Below are positions 1 to 6,638 of a DNA stretch of 7,264 bases, piece by piece (position 1 is the stretch's first letter; each line of letters starts with the position of its first letter). The translations under genes and the position numbers were made by a program. The DNA lies in contig CALFMX010000260.1 of assembly GCA_937902565.1 (NCBI GenBank), forward strand, positions 1 through 7,264. The letters are read 5' to 3'. The stretch is from an uncultured Spirochaetales bacterium (GTDB lineage Bacteria; Spirochaetota; Spirochaetia; Sphaerochaetales; Sphaerochaetaceae). The notes under the pieces were generated by a model, which was not told the DNA's origin, made no database searches, and worked only from the letters and a program-made list of their open reading frames with translations.

Positions 1-350
1 AAGCGCTCCTCGAAGGAGTGCTCCAGCGGAGAAGCGTCGGCAACCGAGAGGGAGCGATCCAAAGTACTACGGTATTCGGTGGGAATAGTTACCGTACCAT
101 CGAGCCACGGAATCACGGCCTCTTCGTCCTCTGATGCAAGGAAACGATAGAGAGGCAGGCCGAGGCGCATGAGCTTGTTCTGCTCGATGGTGTAGTGCCG
201 GTAGTCAAAGAGTTCATTCCATTGGTGAAGGGTGAAGTAATCTATGATTACGATGCTGTCTGCCCGCCGATACCACACCGAATGGTTGTCCTGGTCGTAT
301 CGTATGGTTCCTTGGGGCAAAAATCCCCTGGCAGTCAGCAGTGCGTCCAT
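1..350 (-). CDS. Unrecognised protein, N-terminal 116 residues (cut by left edge)
   Basis: An open frame starts at ATG 350-348 and reads to the left edge without a stop. An in-frame TAG lies one codon upstream (356-354), so this ATG is the first possible start; the nearest purine-rich stretch (GGGGGA) is about 15 nt upstream, a rather long spacing for a ribosome site. The visible part begins MDALLTARGFLPQGTIRYD and is rich in aromatic residues (W26, W44, W82, many Tyr and Phe) and in charged residues. It has no signal peptide, no membrane segment and no low-complexity stretch, so it is probably a soluble cytoplasmic protein. I do not recognise the family and assign no function. It lies 91 bp downstream of the hydroxyacid dehydrogenase on the same strand with no clear terminator between, so co-transcription is possible. 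The coding call rests on an uninterrupted frame with natural amino-acid composition in the direction of all neighbours. Confidence 0.72.
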   Translation of the reverse strand, partial: MDALLTARGFLPQGTIRYDQDNHSVWYRRADSIVIIDYFTLHQWNELFDYRHYTIEQNKLMRLGLPLYRFLASEDEEAVIPWLDGTVTIPTEYRSTLDRSLSVADASPLEHSFEER

Positions 351-441
351 GGCCTATCGTAGCCGTCCCCCACTCAGTGTGCAAGCGTGCAGTGTATTCA
401 CACCGCAATTTCTGAGAGCTGGGAGAGGGCTACCATTTTCT

Positions 442-1386
442 CTACAACACCACTACATTCTGTGCTCTGCCATCCAGGAAGGCTCTGACATTCTCAAACT
501 CGATGGCGGCACGTCGGGCCATCGCCTCCTCGGTCAGGTAGGCTATGTGGGGGGTGAGCAGGGTGTTGGGGGTCTGGAGCAGTGGATACGCCTCCTTGAG
601 GGGCGGCTCGGTGTCAAAGACATCGAGGGCTGCCTTGATCCTCTTGCTCTTGAGTGCACAGGCGAGCGCCTCGGTGTCGACGATGGGGCCTCGGGCACAG
701 TTGATGAAGAGCGATCCCTCCTTCATCAGAGAGAGCTCCCGCTCCCCGATGAGGTGGTATGTCTCTGGTGTGGATGGGAGGTGGAGGCTGATGATATCAC
801 TGGTGGCCATCAGCTCATCGAGCGAGAGGAATGTGACGGAGGGAACACGCTTGGGGGTACGCGAGTAGGCCACCACCTCAGCGCCGAAGGCCGAGAAGAG
901 GGCGGCGGTCTTTGAGCCGATACGCCCATAGCCGATGATGCCCACCCGCCTGCCTCCAATCTCCCTGCCCATCAAGAGGGAGCCGGAGAGGCCGCGCCGT
1001 GTGGCACTGTCGCCACTGCCGATCCTTCGCAGCTGGGAGAGGGCAAGGCCGATGACCAGTTCAGCGACCGCCTGGTCGGAGTAGCCTCCACAGTTGGTGA
1101 CCACTATACCACGCTCCTTGCAGGCGGCAAGGTCGACGTGGTCGACGCCGGTGAAGGCGACGGCGATCAGACGGATCTGGCGGTTAGCCTCGATGACCTC
1201 TCGTGGGTATGGGGTGTTGGCGATCATGACGATCTCTTGGCCACGTGAACGCTCGATGAGCTCCTCGACTCCTGTCGCCTTCTTCTCATGCCAGACGAAG
1301 GTGTGGCCACGTCCTGCCATCTCCTGGGCAAACCCATCCAGCAGTCGGACGTCAATTCCCAAAGGTTCCAGCAAACTAATGTTCAT
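442..1386 (-). CDS. D-isomer-specific 2-hydroxyacid dehydrogenase (phosphoglycerate dehydrogenase-like), 314 aa
   Basis: Cytoplasmic NAD(P)-dependent oxidoreductase interconverting a 2-ketoacid and a D-2-hydroxyacid. The family architecture is complete: an N-terminal catalytic-domain half (about 1-100), the Rossmann domain (about 100-285) with GYGRIG at 152-157, and a short C-terminal return. The expected catalytic triad is visible: Arg232 in CARGPIVDTEA, Glu260 in DVFDTEPP and His280 in LTPHIAYLTEE. Length fits the short family members, with no ACT regulatory domain, so it is unlikely to be a long-form SerA. The second Rossmann strand ends VVAYSRTP (171-178): Ser-Arg stands where NAD-specific enzymes usually have Asp, hinting at NADP(H) use (inference). 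Substrate cannot be told; hydroxypyruvate, glyoxylate, phosphoglycerate or 2-ketoacids are all possible. Start chosen at ATG 1386 because AGGAGG sits 6 nt upstream; the frame stays open 32 codons further, but that stretch runs into the hairpin after tkt. Stop is TAG 444-442. Confidence 0.93.
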   Translation of the reverse strand: MNISLLEPLGIDVRLLDGFAQEMAGRGHTFVWHEKKATGVEELIERSRGQEIVMIANTPYPREVIEANRQIRLIAVAFTGVDHVDLAACKERGIVVTNCGGYSDQAVAELVIGLALSQLRRIGSGDSATRRGLSGSLLMGREIGGRRVGIIGYGRIGSKTAALFSAFGAEVVAYSRTPKRVPSVTFLSLDELMATSDIISLHLPSTPETYHLIGERELSLMKEGSLFINCARGPIVDTEALACALKSKRIKAALDVFDTEPPLKEAYPLLQTPNTLLTPHIAYLTEEAMARRAAIEFENVRAFLDGRAQNVVVL

Positions 1387-1443
1387 GGCGTTCCTCCTGC
1401 TGTAATAGTACCACCCTTTGTTCGGTTTGTGTCGGTTATGAGA

Positions 1444-1467
1444 GTGGCCCGCCAGTTGGCGGGCCAC
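1444..1467 (-). terminator. GC-rich hairpin after tkt, possible terminator without a U-tract
   Basis: The arms GTGGCCCGCC and GGCGGGCCAC form a perfect 10-bp stem with a 4-nt loop (AACT on the minus strand), beginning 24 nt after the tkt stop codon. Position and strength fit a 3' end for the transketolase message. The bases after the stem on the minus strand are TCTCAT, not a T-run, so intrinsic termination would be weak, and the plus strand has no T-run either. It could instead be a processing or mRNA-stabilising hairpin within a tkt-dehydrogenase transcript. The remaining 57 bp before the dehydrogenase hold its AGGAGG ribosome site and only a weak -10-like TACTAT. Confidence 0.5.
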
Positions 1468-1491
1468 CCCCAGATAGTACACATTTAGATG

Positions 1492-3486
1492 TTACAAGAG
1501 TGCCTTGGCAGCCTCGTAGACCTTCTCGCTCGTGATACCGAAGTACTCGTAGAGCTGCTCGGCTGGAGCCGATTCCCCGAAGGATCGCATCCCGATGATC
1601 TTGCCATCGAGGCCGACGTACTTGTACCACCAGTCAGCCCATCCGGCTTCGACCGCGACCCTCGCCTTCACCGCCTTGGGCAGGACAAGCTCCTTGTAGG
1701 CCTCATCCTGGGCATCGAAGACCTCGCTTGAGGGCATCGAGACGACACGCACGGCCACCTTCTCGGCAGCGAGCTTTTGGGCTGCCTCCATGGCAAGCTC
1801 GACCTCGCTGCCGGTTGCGATGATGATCACATCCGGCTTCTTCCCACTCTCAAAGAGGGTGTAGGCACCGCGCTCGATCAGGGCAAGCTGCTCATCACTG
1901 CGAGTTTGGGCTTTCAGGGTCTGGCGGCTGAGCAGCAGGGCGGTTGGCCCGTCAGAGCGGAGCAATGCACGCTTCCACGCAACCGCCGTCTCAACGGCGT
2001 CCGCCGGCCTCCAGGTCACCATCTTGGGCGTCGAGCGCAGAATCGCTGCCTGCTCGACCGGCTGGTGGGTCGGCCCATCCTCTCCCAGACCGATGGAGTC
2101 GTGGGTGAAGACGAAGATGTTGCGGATTCCCATGAGGGCGCTCATACGCACTGCATTGCGGGCATACTCCATGAACATCAGGAAGGTCGCCCCGTAGGGG
2201 ATGAACCCACCGTGGAGCGCCACCCCGTTGAGGATCGCGAACATGCCGAACTCCCGCACCCCGAAGCGGAGGTAGGTCCCCTCGCCGCTGTCGAAGTCGA
2301 ACTCCTCCACTCCCTTGTACTGGGTCAGGTTTGACGGTGAGAGGTCCGCCGATCCACCGATGAGGTCGGGGATGAGGCTTCCAATGAGGTCGAGGGCCAT
2401 CTGGCTCGCCTTGCGGCTGGCCACCGTCACCCCCTCCTTCTGCCATCCCCGCACCGCCTCATCGTAGGCGGTCTCCCACCCGGCAGGCAGGTCGCCTGCA
2501 AGGCGGCGCTTGAGCTCAGCAGCTTCACTGGGATAGGCCTCCTGGTAGGCGGCGAAGAGTTCATTCCACTTCGCCTCGTCCTTGGCCCCACGCTCACTCT
2601 GGTCCCAGGCTGCGTAGATCTCCTTGGGGACGAAGAAGGGCTCGTCATACTTCCAGCCCAGCTGCTTGCGTGCAAGGGCCACCTCATCCTTGCCGAGCGG
2701 GGCACCATGGCATGACGCACTGCCCCCCTTGTTGGGCGAGCCGTAGCCGATGGTGGTGCGGCACATGATGAGGGTGGGTTGGCTGGTATTGGCCTTCGCC
2801 TGCTTGATCGCCTTCTCGATGGCATGGGCATCATGGCCATCGACATCCTCGATGACCTGCCAGCCGTACGCCTCGAAGCGGGCAGCGGTGTCATCGGTGA
2901 ACCAGTGCTTGATATCACCGTCGATGGAGATGCCGTTCTCATCGTAGAAGGCGATGAGCTTGCCCAGCTTCCAGGTGCCGGCAAGGGAGGCAGCCTCGTG
3001 GCTGATACCCTCCATCAGGCACCCGTCACCGAGGAAGGTGTAGGTGTAGTGGTCGACGACCTTGAAATCCTTCTTGTTGAACGTGGCGGCCAGGCTCTTT
3101 TCGGCAAGCGCCATGCCCACGGCATTGGCCAGCCCCTGGCCCAGCGGTCCGGTGGTGGTCTCCACACCAGGGGTCAGATGATTCTCCGGGTGCCCTGGAG
3201 TGCGGGAGTGGAGCTGTCTGAACTGCTTGAGATCCTCCAGTGTCAGGTCGTAGCCCGAGAGGTGGAGCAGTGAGTAGATGAGCATCGAAGCGTGCCCATT
3301 GGAGAGGACGAAGCGGTCACGATTCGCCCACCCCGGGTTCTTGGGGTTGTGCTTCATGACCCGGCGCCAGAGCACCTCCGCCATGTCAGCCATGCCCATC
3401 GGGGCACCCGGGTGCCCGCTGTTGGCCTTCTGTACCCCATCCATACTCAAAATGCGGATAGCATCCGCCAGGATCTTGTTATCCAT
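1492..3486 (-). CDS. tkt: Transketolase, 664 aa, complete
   Basis: Cytoplasmic thiamine-diphosphate enzyme of the non-oxidative pentose phosphate pathway. It transfers two-carbon ketol units between sugar phosphates (xylulose-5-P to ribose-5-P or erythrose-4-P). Full family length with all three domains: the TPP-binding PP domain (about 1-320), the Pyr domain (about 353-525) and the C-terminal domain (about 540-664). Key residues visible: His25 in [10 protein letters not shown], His65 in LSNGHASML, His99 in RTPGHPE, the TPP/metal motif from GDG (153-155) to Asn184, His260 in SCHGAPLG, catalytic Glu412 in FGVREFGM, His462 in [17 protein letters not shown], and Arg521 in LLSRQ. Start is ATG 3486, with GGAGG about 8 nt upstream; stop is TAA 1494-1492. 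A promoter lies directly after the upstream barrel gene and a hairpin occupies the leader, so the gene probably has its own transcription unit. No frameshift or missing catalytic residue was seen. Confidence 0.98.
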   Translation of the reverse strand: MDNKILADAIRILSMDGVQKANSGHPGAPMGMADMAEVLWRRVMKHNPKNPGWANRDRFVLSNGHASMLIYSLLHLSGYDLTLEDLKQFRQLHSRTPGHPENHLTPGVETTTGPLGQGLANAVGMALAEKSLAATFNKKDFKVVDHYTYTFLGDGCLMEGISHEAASLAGTWKLGKLIAFYDENGISIDGDIKHWFTDDTAARFEAYGWQVIEDVDGHDAHAIEKAIKQAKANTSQPTLIMCRTTIGYGSPNKGGSASCHGAPLGKDEVALARKQLGWKYDEPFFVPKEIYAAWDQSERGAKDEAKWNELFAAYQEAYPSEAAELKRRLAGDLPAGWETAYDEAVRGWQKEGVTVASRKASQMALDLIGSLIPDLIGGSADLSPSNLTQYKGVEEFDFDSGEGTYLRFGVREFGMFAILNGVALHGGFIPYGATFLMFMEYARNAVRMSALMGIRNIFVFTHDSIGLGEDGPTHQPVEQAAILRSTPKMVTWRPADAVETAVAWKRALLRSDGPTALLLSRQTLKAQTRSDEQLALIERGAYTLFESGKKPDVIIIATGSEVELAMEAAQKLAAEKVAVRVVSMPSSEVFDAQDEAYKELVLPKAVKARVAVEAGWADWWYKYVGLDGKIIGMRSFGESAPAEQLYEYFGITSEKVYEAAKALL

Positions 3487-3515
3487 TATTGTTCCCTCCG
3501 ATTGTTGAAGTGCAG

Positions 3516-3539
3516 GTCCCGGCCTGAAGCAGCCGGGAC
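3516..3539 (-). other. GC-rich hairpin between the barrel gene and tkt
   Basis: The arms GTCCCGGC and GCCGGGAC make a perfect 8-bp stem around an 8-nt loop. It starts 48 nt after the barrel gene's stop and ends about 16 nt before the tkt ribosome site. Neither side carries a T-run, so it is a poor intrinsic terminator on either strand. If the promoter at 3555-3583 is real, the hairpin lies within roughly the first ten bases of the tkt transcript. There it could protect the 5' end from decay while also marking the 3' end of barrel-gene messages. Function is inferred from position only. Confidence 0.5.
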
Positions 3540-3554
3540 ATGGTCCATACGTTC

Positions 3555-3583
3555 AAGATAGTCCAACAACACAGAATAGTCAA
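3555..3583 (-). promoter_or_regulatory. Sigma-70-type promoter for tkt
   Basis: On the minus strand a -35 box TTGACT (3583-3578, 5 of 6 to TTGACA) is followed by exactly 17 bases and a -10 box TATCTT (3560-3555, 4 of 6 to TATAAT). It begins 4 bp past the stop codon of the barrel gene. It predicts a transcript starting near 3548 and a leader of about 60 nt before the tkt ATG, which includes the 3516-3539 hairpin. It is the best promoter match found in the intergenic sequence of this window; no operator was recognised around it. Confidence 0.6.
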
Positions 3584-3587
3584 AATT

Positions 3588-4445
3588 CTAGAAGCTGTAG
3601 GAGGCGATGACGGCAACGCGCTTGAAGCCCACCGCATCACGCAACACCAGCTTGTTCAGGTCATCCGTGTCCTTCTGGTAGTTGGAGAATTGCACAACCG
3701 CAAGCACCGAGGTGTTCTTGGCAACCTCGATGTTGACCAAGCCGCTGACATCGAAGAGGAAGTCGCTATGGCCGCTGTCGAAGGCGTTGTAAACGAAGCT
3801 CTCCAGCTGGACACCGACGAGGTTGACCATGATCGGCATCTGGTAGGCCAGGACGTACTCGCCCTTGTAGTTGAAACCATTGACCATCCCGCCTCCGGTC
3901 TCATACTCCCACACCTGGCCAGCGTCGGCATTGCTGTAGCCACTGTAGTTGAGCTCGTGGTAGGTGCGCACCAGGATGCTCAACCAGTCACCGGAGAGCA
4001 CAGAGCCGGTATCGAATTGGAGTGCTGCGCCGGCGCGGCCAAAGTAGTAGGCACCGCCGAGCTTGTCGCTTACAAGGTCAGTACCACTCTGGAGGCGAAT
4101 TCCTTCAAGCTTCATAAGGGAGAGGTCCCATCCGGTCCCCGCTCCCCCACCGAGGCTGACCTCTGCGATGGCGATCGGGGTCAAGACTGCATCGACCGAT
4201 CCGGTGACGGCGATCGGGCTGAGCCCGACATGGGCCTTGACCTTGAGGTTATTGCCGGAGAAGAGGGGGCCCTCCCCTTCGAGCATCGGGATCTTCAGGG
4301 CATATGAGAGGTCGGCCTTGGCATCGACACTAAACCCCTTCCCTACCGCTGCAGTGAGCTTTGCAGTACCGGAACCAGAGACGGCGCCAAAGAGCGTGAG
4401 GCTGATAGCCAAGAGAACGACCAAGAGTGATATGAGTTTCTTCAT
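3588..4445 (-). CDS. Putative outer-membrane beta-barrel protein of unknown family, 285 aa
   Basis: Begins with a textbook Sec signal peptide: MKK, a hydrophobic core at about 4-20, then AVS|GSG with likely cleavage after Ser23. There is no lipobox cysteine and no cysteine at all in the protein. The mature part has no hydrophobic helix; it consists of alternating polar and apolar residues typical of beta strands, with Gly-, Asn- and Asp-rich turns (for example SLGGGAGTGWDLSL at 97-110 and GEYVLAYQMPIMVNLVG at 195-211). It ends VAVIASYSF with a terminal Phe, the kind of C-terminal strand recognised by the BAM assembly machinery. I infer an outer-membrane barrel or surface-exposed porin-like protein; no named family is recognised. 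Start is ATG 4445, with GGAGG 6 nt upstream and a signal peptide immediately following; a 40-codon upstream extension of the frame lacks these and crosses an inverted-repeat element. Stop is TAG 3590-3588. Confidence 0.85.
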   Translation of the reverse strand: MKKLISLLVVLLAISLTLFGAVSGSGTAKLTAAVGKGFSVDAKADLSYALKIPMLEGEGPLFSGNNLKVKAHVGLSPIAVTGSVDAVLTPIAIAEVSLGGGAGTGWDLSLMKLEGIRLQSGTDLVSDKLGGAYYFGRAGAALQFDTGSVLSGDWLSILVRTYHELNYSGYSNADAGQVWEYETGGGMVNGFNYKGEYVLAYQMPIMVNLVGVQLESFVYNAFDSGHSDFLFDVSGLVNIEVAKNTSVLAVVQFSNYQKDTDDLNKLVLRDAVGFKRVAVIASYSF

Positions 4446-4469
4446 AGGAATCCTCCAAGAGATAAGCTG

Positions 4470-4482
4470 GGTATAGCATACC
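4470..4482 (-). promoter_or_regulatory. Extended -10-like site within a small palindrome upstream of the barrel gene
   Basis: The minus strand reads GGTATGCTATACC, a perfect 5-bp inverted repeat (GGTAT/ATACC) around 3 bases. It contains TGC-TATACC, an extended -10 arrangement with 4 of 6 matches in the -10 hexamer (4475-4470). No acceptable -35 box lies 16-18 bp upstream. If used, transcription would begin about 20 nt before the barrel ATG, leaving a very short leader that contains the GGAGG ribosome site. The palindrome could equally be a repressor or activator operator over the promoter. Both roles are inferred from sequence alone. Confidence 0.3.
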
Positions 4483-4513
4483 ACACACAGGACGATCTTG
4501 GGCCTGTAAGTTT

Positions 4514-4589
4514 GCCGATTGTGGATGATCTTCGAGTACCTGCAAGACCCTGGGGCCTTGCACACTGATGATGAGCACTCCCAATCGGC
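4514..4589 (-). other. Nested three-helix inverted-repeat element, candidate structured RNA
   Basis: On the minus strand three helices nest in order. P1 pairs GCCGATTG (4589-4582) with CAATCGGC (4521-4514), 8 bp. P2 pairs GAGTGCT (4580-4574) with GGTACTC (4540-4534), 7 bp including two G-U pairs. P3 pairs TGCAAGGCC (4562-4554) with GGTCTTGCA (4549-4541), 9 bp including one G-U, closed by a CCAG loop. P2 and P3 abut on the 3' side, with an 11-nt bulge on the 5' side; a 12-nt bulge lies between P1 and P2 on the other side, and both bulges contain ATCATC. The three G-U pairs exist only in minus-strand RNA (they are C-A mismatches on plus), suggesting that strand is the functional one. It lies between the transporter terminator and the barrel gene. 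I recognise no known riboswitch or sRNA family, and no promoter is visible directly upstream. Confidence 0.4.
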
Positions 4590-4602
4590 CTACCTGTTGC
4601 GC

Positions 4603-4635
4603 AAAAAGGAGGCCCCCCATCCAGGAGACCCCCTT
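4603..4635 (-). terminator. Intrinsic terminator of the TRAP transporter genes
   Basis: Minus-strand arms AAGGGGGTCTCC (4635-4624) and GGGGGCCTCCTT (4617-4606) form a 12-bp stem with three G-U pairs and a 6-nt loop (TGGATG). The stem runs into a five-T tract (4607-4603). It begins 29 nt after the permease stop codon. The G-U pairs and T-run fit only the minus strand, in line with transcription from the transporter. It is the only hairpin in the window with a proper T-tract. Confidence 0.68.
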
Positions 4636-4664
4636 ATTGTCAATCGAACTTTGGTCAGCTCGCC

Positions 4665-6557
4665 TCAGGCAACTGCTTTTTGCTTGGTGTGCTTGTACAA
4701 GAGGAAGGCGAAGATGACAATGGCACCGAGTATTCCCACGATGTCCGCAACCGCCCATGGGATGAGCGTGATACACCCAAGAGCGAACATCAACAGGCGC
4801 AACCATACAGGAAGATGTATACCAACCCACCCCTCGAAGGCTGCAGCGATCAGGAAGACTGAACTTCCGGCAACCAACAGGGCGTGTATCACTTCAAAAG
4901 CTGAACATCCGACGATGAGCATGCCCGGATAGTAGACAAAGAGGAACGGGATGATGAATCCGGCGATGCCCAACTTGAATGCGATCAAGCCGGTCCTCAT
5001 CGAATCTCCCTCTGCAATCCCCGCTGCCGCGTAGGCGGCCATCGCCACCGGTGGAGTGATGAACGAGATGATCGCGAAGTAGAAGACAAAGAGGTTGGAA
5101 GCCAAGGGCTGGATACCCGCGGTAAGCAGTGCAGGAGTTGCCACGGTTGCTGCGATTACATAGGCGGCGGTCGACGGAAGACCCATGCCTAAAATAATGC
5201 ATGCGATCATGGTCATGAACAGCATGAGGAAGACATTGCCACCAGAGAGCTGGAAGACTATCTGTGCAAACCGCACCCCGAGTCCGGTCATGCTCACGAT
5301 CCCGATCACGATACCAGCAGACGCACAGGCGATCGAAACCGGCACCGAAGACTTTGCAGCGTGCAAGGTGACATCCCTCAGCTCAGCCCACGGGAATCGC
5401 TTTTCCAGCACAAATGTCCTGATGATACCGATAGCCAGGGTCGATACAATCGCAAATACCGCCGAGTAACTGGCAGAGAAGCCAAATCCCAGGAGACAGA
5501 CGATCAGGACAACCATCGGGATCAGGTGATAATACCCTTCCTTGATGATGGTCCAGGCGTTCTGCAACTTTGTACTCTCCTCTGGCTTGATACCGAGCCG
5601 ACCCGCTTCGAAGTACACCGCTGCCGCCAGACTCACGTAGTAGAGGATACCGGGAATGATGGCCGCAATGATGATCGTGGAGTACGGGATACCGGTCATA
5701 TCGGCCATGACAAAGGCAGCTGCGCCCATGACCGGTGGAAGGATCTGACCACCGGTGGAGGCGACTGCCTCAACGGCTCCGGCGTAGTCCTTGTCATATC
5801 CAACTTTCTTCATCAAGGGGATGGTGAACGTGCCGGTGGTCACCACGTTGGCGACAGCAGAACCGTTGATCGATCCCATCAGGGCGCTGGAGAGCGCTGC
5901 AGCTTCTGCCGGGCCTCCACGCATCCTGCCGGTAAGCGCATAGGCAATATCGATGAAGAACTTGCCTGCACCGAACTTGTCGAGGAGCTCACCGAAGATG
6001 ATGTAGAGGACAACAAACGAGACCGCAGCCCCAATCGGTGTCCCATAGATTCCCTCGTTGGTCCAGCATACATAGCTGGTGATATAGCTCAGGTCATAGC
6101 CACGGTGGGCGATGATATTGGGCAGAGATGGACCAATGACGGCATACCCAAGAAACACGACAGCGATGATGGGCAACGCGAGGCCCACCGCCTGCCGTGA
6201 AGTCTCGAGCACGAACAGGATCAACAGCAGTCCAATGATCATGTCGACTGTTGAGATACCCCAAATTCCTTTGTCCATCAGCATGGTACGGCTCGTGTTC
6301 ACCATGTAGTAGATCCAGACAGCCAGGACAATCACAGAGGCTCCCAAGGCAATGAACCTCGAGCCTTTTGACTTTGCATCAGTAAATTTGTACAAGTACC
6401 ACACCAACATCAGAGAGAAGAGGTGCAGCACCCTACTCTGCATCACACTTACCGCAGTACTGATAGTTACAAAGATGTGAAACAGGCTGATGCCCATAGA
6501 CAACAGCAAAATAATCACTTCGATGTAACGGTTCTTTCGGTCTTCAACTTTTTGCAC
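4665..6557 (-). CDS. TRAP transporter fused permease (small plus large membrane subunit), 630 aa
   Basis: Inner-membrane component of a tripartite ATP-independent periplasmic transporter of the TAXI type, in which DctQ-like (4-helix) and DctM-like (12-helix) parts are one polypeptide. Hydrophobic segments run nearly end to end. The first four or so helices (about 14-33, 43-58, 69-88, 106-118) form the small-subunit part; the DctM domain follows. Diagnostic large-subunit motifs are GSINGSAVANVVTTGTFTIP (228-247), STGGQILPPVMGAAAFVMAD (267-286), GMGLPSTAAYVIAAT (457-471) and FITPPVAMAAYAAAGIAEGD (499-518). The second and fourth form the repeated pair typical of elevator-type transporters. Extra C-terminal helices after about 535 are usual in TAXI-linked permeases. 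Transport is driven by an ion gradient, commonly Na+ (family knowledge). Start chosen at GTG 6557 because AAGGAG lies 9 nt upstream; the frame opens 11 codons earlier at GTG 6590, but that would start inside the hairpin at 6578-6619. Stop is TGA 4667-4665. Confidence 0.95.
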   Translation of the reverse strand: MQKVEDRKNRYIEVIILLLSMGISLFHIFVTISTAVSVMQSRVLHLFSLMLVWYLYKFTDAKSKGSRFIALGASVIVLAVWIYYMVNTSRTMLMDKGIWGISTVDMIIGLLLILFVLETSRQAVGLALPIIAVVFLGYAVIGPSLPNIIAHRGYDLSYITSYVCWTNEGIYGTPIGAAVSFVVLYIIFGELLDKFGAGKFFIDIAYALTGRMRGGPAEAAALSSALMGSINGSAVANVVTTGTFTIPLMKKVGYDKDYAGAVEAVASTGGQILPPVMGAAAFVMADMTGIPYSTIIIAAIIPGILYYVSLAAAVYFEAGRLGIKPEESTKLQNAWTIIKEGYYHLIPMVVLIVCLLGFGFSASYSAVFAIVSTLAIGIIRTFVLEKRFPWAELRDVTLHAAKSSVPVSIACASAGIVIGIVSMTGLGVRFAQIVFQLSGGNVFLMLFMTMIACIILGMGLPSTAAYVIAATVATPALLTAGIQPLASNLFVFYFAIISFITPPVAMAAYAAAGIAEGDSMRTGLIAFKLGIAGFIIPFLFVYYPGMLIVGCSAFEVIHALLVAGSSVFLIAAAFEGWVGIHLPVWLRLLMFALGCITLIPWAVADIVGILGAIVIFAFLLYKHTKQKAVA

Positions 6558-6566
6558 GGGTCCATT

Positions 6567-6572
6567 CTCCTT
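6567..6572 (-). promoter_or_regulatory. Ribosome binding site that sets the permease start
   Basis: AAGGAG on the minus strand lies 9 nt before GTG 6557-6555 and only 5 nt after the 3' arm of the intercistronic hairpin. It is the reason for preferring this GTG over the in-frame GTG at 6590. Hairpin folding leaves the site exposed just outside the stem. Confidence 0.7.
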
Positions 6573-6577
6573 GGATG

Positions 6578-6619
6578 AAGCAGGATACACACACTCGGAT
6601 GTAGTAGTGTATCCTGCTT
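6578..6619 (-). repeat. 13-bp inverted repeat (intercistronic hairpin) between binding protein and permease
   Basis: AAGCAGGATACAC and GTGTATCCTGCTT are perfect reverse complements separated by 16 bases; the transcript would form a 13-bp stem starting 19 nt after the binding-protein stop codon. There is no T-run after the stem on the minus strand, so full termination is unlikely. Hairpins at this position in binding-protein/permease operons commonly stabilise the upstream mRNA portion or cause partial termination, giving more binding protein than permease (established for several transporter operons, inferred here). Confidence 0.7.
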
Positions 6620-6638
6620 ACGACACTATTTTTAGTAC

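Noticed and set aside
351..441. Possible promoter TTGCAC-17-TACGAT before the left-edge gene
   Set aside because: The -35 match is poor (3 of 6) and the start of transcription would fall at or inside the ATG; not strong enough to annotate. No terminator is visible in this spacer either.
244..915. Plus-strand open frame (223 codons) spanning the left-edge gene and the dehydrogenase end
   Set aside because: It overlaps the catalytic C-terminal half of the dehydrogenase in antisense and crosses a gene boundary; no supporting signal was seen.
1387..1482. 32-codon N-terminal extension of the hydroxyacid dehydrogenase
   Set aside because: The extension runs through the hairpin after tkt and lacks family similarity; AGGAGG placed 6 nt before ATG 1386 marks the real start.
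3540..4307. Long plus-strand open frame (255 codons) opposite the barrel gene
   Set aside because: The minus-strand gene has a signal peptide, ribosome site and barrel C-terminus; the plus frame has none and looks like a codon-bias shadow.
4446..4565. 40-codon N-terminal extension of the barrel protein
   Set aside because: It would bury the signal peptide internally and run through the inverted-repeat element; the GGAGG site and signal peptide fix the start at 4445.
4638..4643. Perfect -35 hexamer TTGACA on the minus strand after the permease
   Set aside because: The positions 16-18 bp downstream are G-rich terminator stem with no -10-like hexamer, so it is probably chance.
5361..6200. Long plus-strand open frame (279 codons) opposite the permease
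   Set aside because: It is antisense to an unmistakable TRAP permease and encodes a His-, Asp- and Arg-rich, low-hydrophobicity product typical of a mirror frame; no ribosome site or family signature was seen.
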